From Holothuria scabra (taxonomy: Eukaryota > Echinodermata > Holothuroidea > Aspidochirotida > Holothuriidae), in the NCBI GenBank assembly GCA_037179385.1, contig CM074185.1:14578866-14642865 (forward strand): DNA of 64,000 nt, in the 5' to 3' direction. A model generated the notes under the pieces. The model saw nothing but the letters and a program-made list of their open reading frames with translations. It searched no databases and was not told the DNA's origin. How positions within the stretch are numbered: the first letter of the stretch is position 1; every line of letters starts with the position of its first letter. Positions 12,274 to 23,178 of the stretch are shown piece after piece. The position numbers were made by a program, and so were the translations under genes.

Positions 12274-12524
12274 CACTCTTAAAAAGTTGGTTAAAAAAAT
12301 TCACCAACACTGGTCACGTATGTCAAATACCTGAAATTGGTTAAATTTTAACCAATAATTGTTGATTAATGGGTTATCCAAGAGGTTTTTTACCACTTTA
12401 TTGGGTAACCAGCCTGTGGGGTAACCAAATAAACAACACATATTAGGTAAAATTTAACCAATTTCAGGTATTTGACATACGTGACCAGTGTTGGTGAATT
12501 TTTTTAACCAACTTTTTAAGAGTG
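12274..12524. mobile_element. MITE, 251 bp, with ~78-bp perfect inverted repeats and TA duplication
   Basis: The left arm starts CACTCTTAAAAAGTTGGTTA at 12274. The right arm (about 12447-12524) is its exact reverse complement for roughly 78 bases. TA flanks both ends (12272-12273, 12525-12526). Copy 1 of module C near 5262 (CTCAAGTATAATG) is the empty site. There is no internal open frame; mobility must have depended on a transposase supplied elsewhere. The near-absence of differences between the arms suggests a recent insertion. Confidence 0.92.
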
Positions 12525-13479
12525 TATAATGTTATATAATACTACATTTAGTAGAACTATTTTATCTTTTGGCTGCAATTTGCCACATCTGTAGCTGCAA
12601 ATTTGATCAATGAGAAAAGTTTAGTTTCTTCAATTTGTAGCCCTTTATAGAGTATTTTCACTTACGTCACAACCCCCGCCCCTTTTAAATTTGATGATAA
12701 ATACTGGTGAACTAGTGCTCTAGCTAGTTTAGTTAACTGAGAAGAAATTTGCGACCCACCTTTGACTGTTGCACTGAGACACTGTTTGTTTTTGCAAGGC
12801 AGTGACCATGGCTTACCATTTGTGACGTAGCGTGAGAGATTCATAACAACTATTTTACCAAATCTGCTCACTCTTTCATGTCCTTCATGTCTTTGATCAT
12901 TTCCTTATTCGGCTATGTAAATAAGGAAACCAAAACATTTTTAATCACGACTACGATTATGATGTTAAAACATAAACGTCACACTTACCTCAAGTAAACA
13001 ATTTTCTTCAAAACTATGCCTTTTCTTGTAATTGGTAAGAAATCTGGTTTATGTAAACGATAATTAAATAGAAGGTTTAATAATATAAACTAGACTTTGT
13101 CTGATGTTCGAAATGCCAGCAGGTAAGTACCAGGATTTTCAACGACTTATTATCAGCGAACTGAAATTTGAACATTCAGAATATACTACAGGTCTTGAAG
13201 CCACTCCCATTCAATTTATTGGCAACCTTCATAGCTATATTCATTCCAAATGTGGTTTGGCAGCAGTATCGAAGAACTGAAATAGGTGTTGACAAAGCGA
13301 ATAGTTCGTACACAAAATTCCTTGTATGTGCACGCAGTGTTTTCGTTAATCTAATTACATGCTTCTGAACGTTGCTATTTCGTCTTGAAACTATTAAGCA
13401 GAAGCATCGAATACCAAATCAAATCAATAGTAAGTAAGTAAGCTCACTTCATTTCCCGTCAATGTGGAAACTTTTTGCG

Positions 13480-14340
13480 ATTTACAATTTACAAATGTCC
13501 TACTGAACATTAATTTTATATTATCTGATATGTGGTGTTATATACAGTTCTCTCAATATGCATAAAATATGAATGTGACTTTATTTGCGAATAAAGGCCG
13601 GTGTCATACTGAGGAAAACATTTATTATTTAATGAGATGTACGTCTTGCAATTCACTGGCATGTAAATTTACAGAACTTTACGTAACTGTAAATCAAGAA
13701 ATCAGATGTGAAGCTTGGCTATGATCAAGTGTGTATTTAGAATGCTTCGTTTCCTCCCTTAGGCGATAAGGGGGTATCAAACAGAAATGTAAATTAAGGC
13801 AGTTATTGTTAGTGTACAGATCTGAACATCATGTAAAAATCTTGCAACCCTGTAAAATTTTACATATCAGTATAATTTGTTGTATATTCTGGGAAGGAGT
13901 ACACGTAGCTGTTTCACAACTCACACCTATATTTGACTAGCACGCGGAGCGGACGAACTGTTTTCGTCCAGCTCATCTGCTTCGAAAAAACTAACGTCCA
14001 CCGGAGTTAGAGGGGTGGCAGTCAGGGGGGGGGGGGGACGGCCGCGACAGAGGCAATGCGAAGGCTAATATTTGACAAGACTATTTTATCTGTATTACTG
14101 CACTCCGATTTTAGTACAAGTGACAATGAAATGCCATTCAGTGTTATGTGTGGGTGCAACGGCACTATATACACGTTTGTATTGATATTTACATCACATG
14201 CACAAACTGAAAAAACCTGTGGCCTTCATTGTTTGGGACAGGTTTGAGGTTGGCTAAATAATGTTTTTCTTTCTTTTGGTAAATTTTGGTAAATTGAGTT
14301 GCTCAGGTTCATTAAATGAACAAAAAGAAAACTTGAACCA
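13480..14340 (+). repeat. Module F, copy 1 of 2
   Basis: It matches 45570-46380: CAAATGTCC-A-TGAA-A-TAATTTTATA, GACTTTATTTGCGA, CTTGCAATTC-CTGGCATGTAA, GTGTGGGTGCAACGGCACTATATA, GTTTGGGACAGGT. A G-run at 14026-14037 is locally expanded. No gene was recognised. Confidence 0.7.
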
Positions 14341-15830
14341 GAAAGCCAAAAGGCTTAGTGATTCCTTGCCATGAAATACCTTCTTACTTTCAAATTGAGT
14401 GTGTGATAGATTTGTATTTACAATTTAGGCACAGAATGTCAAGGATTCATTTAACAAAGATAAAAACACACTTATATCATGTTGATAACCTACAGATCCC
14501 AACAAGCACTGACTCCTGTTACCCCAGATGACCTTTTTTTGTTTTTGACCTCTACCAAAATCCAAAGGGCTCTTTGATTCTCTCACGACCTCTGTATACC
14601 TGACATGACCTCTGGTCTGTCTGTTAACAAGCCATTTGAGAGGCTTTTGTAATTTAACCTCTAGTGACCTCAAATGACCTTTGACCTGCACCAAAAAAAA
14701 TAAGGTCTTCCCTCTCAACATTGCAAATCTATATCCCACGTATGAAAAGTGACAGGCACTCCTATATCGAGATATTGTGTTTACAAGCCACTTCCGACGT
14801 TTTTTGCAATTTTATCACCCGTGACCTCAAATGACCTTTGACCTCTACCAAAAACAATAGGGGTTCTTCCTCTCAACATATCAACATATACCAAATATGA
14901 AAAGTATCAGTAACTCCTCTCTTGAGATACCGCATTTACAAGCCATTTTTGACGTCTTTGCAACTTTACCGCAGGTTACCTCCAAATGACCTTTGAACTT
15001 GGCCAAAAACCCATAGGGTTCTTCCTCTCAACGTGACAAATCTATATCTCAAATATGAAAAGTGTCGATATCCTATCTTGAGATATTGTGTTTACAAGCC
15101 ACTTTAGACATTTTCTCAATTTTACCGAAGGTGACCTCAAATGACATTTGAACTCTATCAAAAACAATAGGGTTATTCCTCTCAACATGACAAATCTGAA
15201 TACCAAATATGAACGGTATTCACTCCTATCTGAAGATATCGTGTTTACAAGCAATTTTCGATGTTTTCACAATTTTACCGCTGGTGACCTCAATGACCTT
15301 TGACCTGTAACAAAAGTAACAGGGCTATTCCTCTCACATGACAAATCTATATACCAAATATGAAAAGTATCAGTAACTCCTATCTTGAGATATTGTGTTT
15401 ACAAGCCACTTTAGACATTTTCTCAATTTCACCGAAGGTGATCTCAAATAACAGTTGACTTCTACCAAAACAATAGGGTTCTTCCTCTCAACATGGTAAA
15501 TCTATATGCCAAATACGAAAAATGTCGGTCACTCCTATCTGAAGATATTGTGTTTACAAGCAATTTTCGACGTTTTCTCAATTTTGTCACTTGTGACCTA
15601 AAATGACCTTTGACCCCTACCAAAAACATTAGGGTCCTTCCTCTCATATGAAAAATCTATATACCAAATATGAAAAGCGTCGGACATGCCTACCTTGAGA
15701 TATCGTGTTTACAAGCAAGTGTCACAAACACACACACACGCGCGCACGCACACACATACACACACACACACGACATCACCATCGCATAGATTCCTTGCCT
15801 GCCTACGGCAAGGAATCAATAAATCTTAGG
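14340..15830 (+). mobile_element. Helentron-like non-autonomous element (pearl/HINE type)
   Basis: The parts in order are a left flank with GATTCCTTGCC (14360), about seven ~154-bp tandem core units to 15715, a CA/CG dinucleotide microsatellite (15725-15770), and a right end with the hairpin GATTCCTTGCC-TGCCTAC-GGCAAGGAATC (15789-15817). The left GATTCCTTGCC is an inverted match to the last arm. This layout (core repeats, then microsatellite, then terminal hairpin) is the one described for pearl elements of molluscs and for Helentron-associated elements. Module F copy 2 near 46380-46400 lacks the insertion, placing the junctions near 14340 and 15830. No Rep/helicase is encoded. Confidence 0.7.
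14785..15715 (+). repeat. ~154-bp tandem core units of the Helentron-like element
   Basis: Each unit carries TTTACAAGCCA, a TTTTCTCAATTTTACC tract, GTGACCTCAAATGACCTTTG, CTACCAAAAACAATAGGGTT, CTTCCTCTCAACATG, AATCTATATACCAAATATGA and CCTATCTTGAGATAT. The word TTTACAAGC(C/A)A recurs near 14781, 14936, 15091, 15243, 15398, 15552 and 15708, giving a period of 152-156. More diverged units precede it back to about 14480. Minus-strand open frames through this array are artefacts of the repetition. Confidence 0.9.
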
Positions 15831-16491
15831 TTCCCATGTAGCTACTAACTGGAAGAGAGGACATATTTGAAGACCGTGCTTTGAAAAATCGTCTCTTTAA
15901 AACATGAGAGTACGATCCATAGCGCGGAGTTGCCACCATGACTCATCAATTTTTCTGGGTCAGTCAGAGCTAAAACGTAGATCTAGTCGAGTGTTTTTCT
16001 CCCCAGCTTTCCACATTGCTGTCGTACGCTGCACAACGAAAGAAAGCATAGCAGTCTGCATACAACTAGATTTATTATACATCTTACCATTATACATGCT
16101 GAATGCATGAAAAGTCTATTGTCGTTACTCATGTGTATGTGCACAGTGCAGTGAGTGTGCACTGTGCTGTACTGGTACATAGCTAGTGACGGTAAGATAT
16201 ATTTCTGTAGGGAGGAAGAAACTAATAAACAATCATTGTTACTGTGCTATACTCGCGTCAGATCACGATACGCGTCAGACGAGATACGGCAAGTTAGAAA
16301 GTGGAACCGTCTTCGCATGAAAGCATTAATTGTAGAATAAGTTTGTTTCGTTTCGTTTATTGTTTTTTTCACTGCAACATTTATACATGGAAATGAAGGC
16401 TAGGGTGTTAGTATTTCAAAAGAATCAGTGTACATATGTAAGGAAAGAAAGTTCACAAAACCCCTAGGGGACTTGGGAACGTTCACTCCCT

Positions 16492-16526
<35 letters not shown>

Positions 16527-16556
16527 CAACAACAAGCAGACTTACATACAAAAGAT
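15831..16556. other. No gene seen; retroposon tail and short microsatellite
   Basis: The left part continues module F (TTCCCATGTAGCTACTAACT, also near 46400). TTTGTTTCGTTTCGTTTATT at 16343 is the same AACGAAACGAAA-type retroposon tail (minus strand) seen at 905 and 39583. An (AG)n run occupies 16494-16521. Frames 15904-16110 and 16155-16340 have no recognisable features. Confidence 0.35.
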
Positions 16557-17195
16557 CCGAATTGTGTGTTCAACCTTTTGAACAACGACATTTATTCAGG
16601 AGTAAAGCATGGTGCGAAGCGAACAAGAAAATTTTGACCAAAATGCCTCCCAGACCGCTGGAGATGGCACTTACCATGCGTTTTCAAGTTAAGTTGCATC
16701 TACACAATAAATATAGGGGAAATATTAGGGACATCTTTATGAGAAGACATGATATTATCAAACATATGCTCAAGAAGGGCCCTCGACAAGGCACCGAAAG
16801 AAGTCAAAAGTTTTCCGGGGTTTTTTTGTATTAAGTCAATGGCAAACTGCAAAGTCTCCAGGGAGCGGAAAAAAAACTAGGGGAGTCTCATCCCCTTGAT
16901 CACCCCGGGAATGTTTACACCACCAGAAGACTGATACACACGCTTAAGAGATTTAGGCTTAGGCTTCATACTTGATTAATATGGGGATTGAGACTGTGTA
17001 AATTCGATACTCGCCACTTCTTGATTATATTTTGTTTACTTTACTAATTTCTGTTCTTTTTTCTTGTGTTCCCGTATTTCTTTAATACATATTTCAAGTT
17101 TTGTCTAATCACTTTGTTTAAATTCCTGATGATATTGTAATATTCCTTTGTAGTGATTAAAAATGGCAACTAACTTTAAGGTCAACGAATAAAGG
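16557..17195 (+). repeat. Module D, copy 2
   Basis: It is nearly identical to 6045-6720, including the shared open frame at 16640-16830 and the run TTGATTAATATGGGGATTGAGACTG. It flows directly into module B, as in copy 1. Confidence 0.75.
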
Positions 17196-17199
17196 TACA

Positions 17200-19260
17200 C
17201 TATGACCTTTTCGCAAACTGAATCTTCCCTGCCTTAGTTACTGTAAATTAAATTAATTGCAATCGCATTCAGATGTATTCATTCTGTATTTACATATTGC
17301 CTCACATACCTTCAGTTGAAGTGAAAATAGGCCCAAGAATGGGGAACGTAGGGCTAGGCCAGTATGGACTACCGTGCTCCCCTACCTGAAACTAGAAAAA
17401 TTGGCACATTAGGAAACTGTTTGTCTCATTTCCCCATTGAACGTGACAAGACGATTTTACCGCGCAAATTCCTCACCACGGACTTTTAGAGAGTGTTGGA
17501 ATTCGTTATCATTTTTTCAGGTTCCTACACTAGCATATCATGAAGTTCATTCATGACATGATTGATAAATGAATCTACTTTCATTTTACGACTTAATCTA
17601 TACTGAGAATAACAAAATAACCACCGGACTGCTCGGATTTTCTACGAAATCACTTGTAAGCTGGTGCACTAAAATGCCCATTGAAACTATAACTGTATGG
17701 CGTCATCATCTCTGTCCACCCTTTTCACTAAAAGTACATTGTCAACGACAAAGAGGAGATTTCAAAGTTTCTATACATATGCATTTTCCTATTCATATGT
17801 AAAATTTCCGCACCGGACCAAGTGAAAAAAAAAACATGTTATATGAATAATTCATTACCTGTTTTTTTTAAATGTGGAACGTTATATTTTAAAACAGGTA
17901 AGAAAAAATGGTTGTTAAATACTACATGAAGTCGGCGAACATAAATCGATAAAATGCTAGTGCTGTTGATACTTTATAATGTCAAAAATATGTTTCCAAT
18001 TGTGAAGATGCAATGGACTTTCAAAAAAAAATACAAACTTTATGGACTATGTGGGAAAAAAGTACACGACAATGGCGAACAAAAGTGCAAAGCAACAAAG
18101 GCACATTCTTTGCTTGTGAAAAGACCCCATCGTCCAATCCGCTGTTTTGTTTCCATCTGCGCGCAACGAGACATGTGATACTCATAGAAGACTGCAGTGT
18201 AAACATAGTGTTGTAATGCAAAGTCTGAAAGGCAGTGTTTGATCGAAAATAACACCAATGCGACTAAAACGGAAATAATTTTGTCTTAATTATTTACATT
18301 TTTCAAAAACTTTACTTTTACATTCCACGCGCTTCTCACAATGCTGATCGTTTTCATTAACATTGTTTTTATCCCCATTTCAGATATTTTTTGTCTATAC
18401 AGGTCTACTTCCCCCACACATTACGCATAATGTAGTCCTGAAGTCATAGCAAAATGATGCAAAACAGTTCACATTATACAACAAGCACAAAGAAAACCCA
18501 TTATGTCCTTATATCCCCACCACCACGACAAGGTTTAAAGCAATAACCTTAAGTTGGTATCTGCAGTGAGAGAGGGCCTCATCACAATTAAACAGGGAGG
18601 TATTACATTAAAACGTTACATTTTCCTCGTTTTTGATGTTGTTAGACGTGATAATTGGATAAGAAGGGGAGCAGATTCTTCCATATTACACAAAATTTCA
18701 AACTTTCATAAAAATTCTCAATTCAATTATTATCAAATTCCCCCTACATAACTTCACATTTTTAACGGCGATTCCAATAATTTCAAGTTCTTTGGTTCGG
18801 CATTTTTTTTGTTGGGGCTGCATTGCCTCAGCATTTTCTTCTATACCACCGCGAGTCTGCATTCAGATATTGCTATAATAAATAACATTCTTCAGAAAAT
18901 TGACGCTCTGCTTGAGTTGAATTTTTAATATAAAAGGTGAATGCCCAAGCATTTATAAGCCTCAAACCTTTAGCGAGCTATTTCAGCCAAGTGGACTTCA
19001 TCGAACACCGGAACACCTCATTTGTCAACATAAGAGAATTGTTATTTACATAATGCGTTCATGAAAGCAAAAAACAATTGGAAAATTCATAACAAAATGG
19101 TAGAAATACTAAACCGACTAGCTTTTTACAGGAAATGTATTAGAATTTTGACCTCTTTGAGTTTTTTGGTGCAATATCTAATTATTGCCTTCTCCTTTAA
19201 TGAAAACATCACTCCTATTGACAATGTTTCTTCTAGCGATTGCATAAAGTCCTAGATCCA
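17200..19260 (+). repeat. Module B, copy 2, with its tail
   Basis: It aligns with 1495-3430 and 40470-42580. The additional tail 19010-19260 (CAACATAAGAGAATTGTTATTTAC to GTCCTAGATCC) is shared with 42585-42840 but absent after copy 1, where module C follows directly. No gene was recognised. Confidence 0.75.
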
Positions 19261-19289
19261 TTCTAAAATGGAATTTGCGCTTTCATTTT

Positions 19290-20110
19290 ACCGATTACCG
19301 GTATGTCGATCTGGGGTAACATCTTCAAGCCCTGCACTTCTTAACAGAAATAATAACGCCACATCTACGAAATTGGAAACTTTAGATTCCGATTTCTCTA
19401 TTCATGGATAGTTTTCTGACATTTTTAAGGAAGTTACACTATGTATATAAAGACCTACATTTACTTCGGTACTACCACTAACCATTGGTAATTCCTTTAA
19501 GTCACAAATGCATGGTACTCCTAGGCAGTGACTAAAATTCTAGTTAAGGTGGGAGCTAAAGTTTTCGACAACACTTGTCCTATGTCTCCTGACATCTTGT
19601 GAAGCAGGAAAATGATGGTAATACTTTTATATAGGCCTTTATCTTACTTTACAAAATTTACCATTTTATTCTCTCTGGTATCACTTCCTTTCTTTCCCTC
19701 ATATTTTTCTTTTTCTTTAAATCTTAGGCGGACGGGAGTATTTTTTGTTGGGGCGGGGGGGGGGGGGGGCGGGGCAAGAACAACTTTTGCCCGAAAATTG
19801 ATCAATTACACCATAACATTATCATGTCTCGCGTTCTCCCCAGCACCACCGCCTAGTGCGCCTATGACGGTGACAACTTCCATGCAATCCCTTCTCGTTC
19901 AATAACCCTTTCAGAGGACAATTACTGGCAACAGTCACTCGTACAAAGAGTTTTTCACTATTACTCAAACCAGCTGTCTTCAAGAATCCAAATCCCAAAT
20001 GATTTTACACCTTACATGATACATTTAGTTGAACAAATACATGCTTGCTTTTTCAAGGTGGCATTTTTACCTCTAAGCAGATAGCTTTTGTGCACAGCTT
20101 CATGAAAACC
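19290..20110 (+). repeat. Module A, copy 2
   Basis: It aligns with 100-890 and with 29860-30345 (CAGAAATAATAACGCCACAT, GACCTACATTTACTTCG-(T/C)ACTACCACTA, GGCGG-CGGGAGTATTTTTTGTTGGGG). Here the homopolymer GGGGCGGGGG at 19751-19770 is expanded. Unlike copy 3, it runs straight into module E. Confidence 0.75.
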
Positions 20111-20159
20111 ATTCGACGAAATGAAAGCCAAACAGAGCATTTGCAAAAGCCATATTCCA

Positions 20160-20790
20160 TTAAAAACGAAAACGAAAGAAAAAAAAAAACGGTTACAAGG
20201 ACAAGTAGTGGGAGATAATTGACACAAATGCCTCAGTTCTATACCTAAGTTAGAAATCTTGTCGTCGAAGAGTAGATTCAAAATTGAAAATGAAAATTTA
20301 ATGTCCATTTTTCAATTCGCACATGTTAAGAACCACTGTGCAGTTTCAATTGTTATTAACCGAATGTTGTAAGCAAGGATGCATCGGGAAATTGCAATCT
20401 TGCAAATATATGTCATAATGGCATATTCGATATTTGTTAAGCAGGAAAAGCTAACTATGATGTAAAGTACTATTGAAATTCATCAAGGCTATGCGTTTAC
20501 TGAGAGGGGAACAACATATCTCACAAGTAATGCATCGTAGCCAAGTCGTCCGAAATTAATTCCATCAATTCCATGTATTGACCGAATCCTCAAGAATCAA
20601 TATTAACAATGTCAATTCTAATATATGATAGGAAAAATTACAACTTCTGCTTTCGAATTTAAGGAAAAGGAAGGGTTTTTTACGGCGCATGAATGTCACA
20701 TCGTCAAGTAGAGGGAAGGAAAATGACATTTTTTCTGTCTAAGCTTTGACTGATTTGTCTTCATGGTACAAGATGAACAATGGTACTATC
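20160..20790 (+). repeat. Module E, copy 1 of 2
   Basis: It matches 35225-35880: AAAACGAAAACGAAA followed by an A-run, AAGATAATTGACACAAATGCCTCAG, CTATACCTAAGTT, ATATGTCATAATGGCA, GAGAGG-CAACAACAT. No coding content. Confidence 0.7.
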
Positions 20791-20856
20791 CTCAGTTACT
20801 TATTCTTGTCAGTTTATTCAAAGCAAATTCATCAGGGATACACTTCCTCATAGAAG

Positions 20857-21737
20857 GTCATGCAGACAAAAATCAAACAATCCAGGTTCCAATCCATAAG
20901 TTCTTTCAAAATATCTAAAGAATTAGTTTCTTTGAAAGCAGTATACTCCAAAAAGCAAATCCGTTTACCCGGTGACCACCTGATGGTAAGTACCGTAGTA
21001 GCACAACCCATTTCAGCAGATTGCATTGGAAGGTCTTACTTTATTATCAGTATTTTAGTATTAACCAACGCTTAGAAAGAGCTAGCACTGGTCCATCGAA
21101 ATTTTAACTTTGTTAACTATATACATCTGTGCATTACTCGTAAATGCTTTTATTGATTGTAGTGTATTAATTGTAGTGTTATAGTATAATGAATTTAAAA
21201 CGGTGCCAATTGGAGACTAAAACCAAAAGAATCTATTTTATTAAGTGAAAGATTCTCTTACCCTGTTTTCAGCGTAGTGGTGGTACATGGTTACAGATGT
21301 TATGTTCGTGTAAAAGAGTTGTAATTGCTGAATGGTATGGATTGGCATGAACTTTAAGTTAAACAAAGAAGTACAGAGTAAACATGAGGCACTAAAACAG
21401 TTAAAGAATTTTGTTGGGAAAAAGTGTCGCATGGCCTTAAACTTTTTTCTCACGAAACTAAGTGAACAGCCTCAGAATTCTTATTTAAATGAAAAGCTGA
21501 GATATATTATGGAATGCAACAAAGAAATTGCCTGTTGCAAAAGAAAACTACGAAATAATGAGGCTTTACCGTAAGTGCAGTTCAATAAGACTCCAGCTGA
21601 ATCTGTTGAAAGATATTCTTCGTTGATTAAACCTTCGAAATTTATCACAATTTTCTTTCATTAGTTACGTCCAAGAAACTTCAATGCCAGAGATTTGGTG
21701 GGCTTTTCTCCTAGACCCCACAAATGGTCTTTGAACG
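20857..21737 (+). pseudogene. Exon-like segments in module C copy 3; unrecognised, possibly decayed gene
   Basis: Three segments read like exons. Segment 1 (20857 to about 20985) has no stop and ends in a GTAAGT donor (20994). Segment 2 (about 21380-21570) reads KQLKNFVGKKCRMALNFFL and on to RKLRNNEALP, ending at a GTAAGT donor. Segment 3 begins after TTTTCTTTCATTAG (21664) and, joined in phase, reads YVQETSMPEIWWAFLLDPTN before a stop at about 21735. I recognise no family. Other C copies lose the donor and acceptor (TTAG to TTAA) and gain stops, and differences between copies fall mostly at codon positions 1 and 2, so purifying selection is not visible. Either this copy is a gene remnant or the frames are chance. 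Confidence 0.2.
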
Positions 21738-21803
21738 GGCCTCTGGACCTCACATAACTTGACTCGAGCTCAGGGGCCGCGGAGCGAATTTTTAAGTGAC
21801 GGG

Positions 21804-23178
21804 CAGTGGCGTAGCCAATGGGGGACAGGGGGCAAGTTGCCCCACCTGGAAAATATTTTGGGGAAATTTGTGGAATTTGGAGAAATTTCAAGTTGACGAA
21901 ATAGTACTTCCTTTCCCTATTTCTTTAAATTTTTCTAACTATAAGTAATCGTGAAACATTTCTTATGCATTACTGGTATTTCCATGCAACGTATTTCCCC
22001 AGATCTAATCTGTGTCACTGCAACATAAAGCGCGCTTGACTCGCGTTCCGCAGAAATGTTCTCTCGCGGCGTGAATGTTCTCTGGTACACGTTCAGGGTA
22101 TTTTGATCAGTTCAGCGTATACTGCGCAACACTGACAGGCTATAAGACCGGAGCATAGGATACCATCATCGAGCTAATTCCCTACGTTGTTGAGCTAAAG
22201 TTATGTTCATCAACTTGATGCACTATTGGATAATACGTTGCTAATAAATGGGAACATTATCATAGCCCCGTAAACGAAATATTCCCTCATTTAATTACCA
22301 CTATTTCCGTTTGTTTTCGTTCCACAACCATTATATTTATATTCGAGTTAAGGCTGTCGGCAACACATACCGGTAGGCCTCAGAGTTTCCAATTTTTCCT
22401 TTTCATAGATATTGGGAACAAATTGTCTCCTTAAAAGTTTTCAGGACAAGAAAAATATGGCAGTCTAAGCATGCAGTAATGAGGCGAAGGGAGTGTCATG
22501 TCCTGCAATCTAGGGGTGTTTTAGCGAAATTTCCCCCGTCGGGACGCTCCGCGCGAACCGATGGTCGCGCTCCGCGTATCACTCTCACCCGTCACTAAAG
22601 TTAACAACGCCCTTGGTTAGGTTGGGTTAGGTTAGCCGAGGTTTAACAGCCCAGTTTCCAACGTATTGGTTGACACCGCCCTGGGTTAAGTTTAAGCATT
22701 TAATGGCCTCCCATCCTACAAGCTAGTACCGGGCCGGTTAAAGACTAATCTTTCTCTGTGTTTAACCATGGATGGAGTTAAAAATAATAGCTTACCGTTG
22801 CCTAGACATAATAGCCCTGTAAACCCGGACAAACGTATGATGTTTACCTAATTTTTAAAGGACTGGTTCGGAAAATTAATCTATTTAATCACTGGGAATG
22901 GGGGTGACAATTACGGGCTCATGATGACAATATCTTAATCCTACGTATGTAGTAGGCAGCTTCAGGATCTTGTAGGCCATGTATTAACTTAGGTAACATA
23001 ACATGACGTCATGATAATCTTGTTATTATCATATATTTACGTATTTTGTAAATAATACATGCACCTTTACCTTAAAAATATACTTAAACTGAAAATATAC
23101 TGAAACTTTAACTGAAAAGTTTTGGGGAAATTTTCGAGCTTTGCCCCCAGGCTGGAAAATATCCTAGCTACGCTACTG
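21804..23178. mobile_element. hAT-like non-autonomous element, 1,375 bp, 8-bp target duplication
   Basis: The left end is CAGTGGCGTAGCCAATGGGG and the right end reads TAGCTACGCTACTG, an inverted match. Flanks are GTGACGGG (21796-21803) and GTGAAGGG (23179-23186), an 8-bp duplication with one difference. The other C copies (for example AAGTGAAGCGGCAC near 36700) provide the empty site. The subterminal parts share GGGGCAAGTTGCCCCACCTGG and TTTGCCCCCAGGCTGGAAA. There is no transposase frame. A fragment of the SINE lies inside it (22612-22700). Confidence 0.85.
22612..22700 (-). mobile_element. SINE 3'-end fragment nested in the hAT-like element
   Basis: GTTAGGTTGGGTTAGGTTAG followed by TTTAACAGCCCAGTTTCCAA and GTATTGGTT matches the 3' part of the SINE at 43511-43836 (GTTAGTTAGGTAGG, then TTTACGGCCCAGTTTCCAAC and CAATTGGTT), same orientation. 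No tRNA-like head was recognised upstream of it. Confidence 0.55.

Larger units (their letters stand above)
9053..13400 (+). repeat. Module C, copy 2, with two inserted DNA elements
   Basis: It is near-identical in wording to copy 1 from CCAGAATGTTCGGACCC (9053) to the CCACTCCCATTCAATTTATT end (13200). It differs by a longer minisatellite, a 1,345-bp insertion at 10189 and a 251-bp insertion at 12274. Copy 1 supplies the empty site for both. The frame ATG-TTC-GAA-ATG at 13106-13282 reads 58 codons without a stop and is discussed as a rejected exon. Confidence 0.85.

Noticed and set aside
13106..13282. Resemblance of the FQRLI...frame to a histone H3 core segment
   Set aside because: Only a few residues match and the copies diverge at codon positions 1 and 2; not enough to claim a histone fold.
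14425..15647. Series of similar minus-strand frames
   Set aside because: Shadows of the ~154-bp core repeats of the Helentron-like element.
20832..21026. Minus-strand frame (KRICFLEYTAFKETNSLDIL) repeated in several C copies as a real exon
   Set aside because: Differences between copies are mainly amino-acid changing, and other copies contain stops; the overlapping plus frame behaves the same way.
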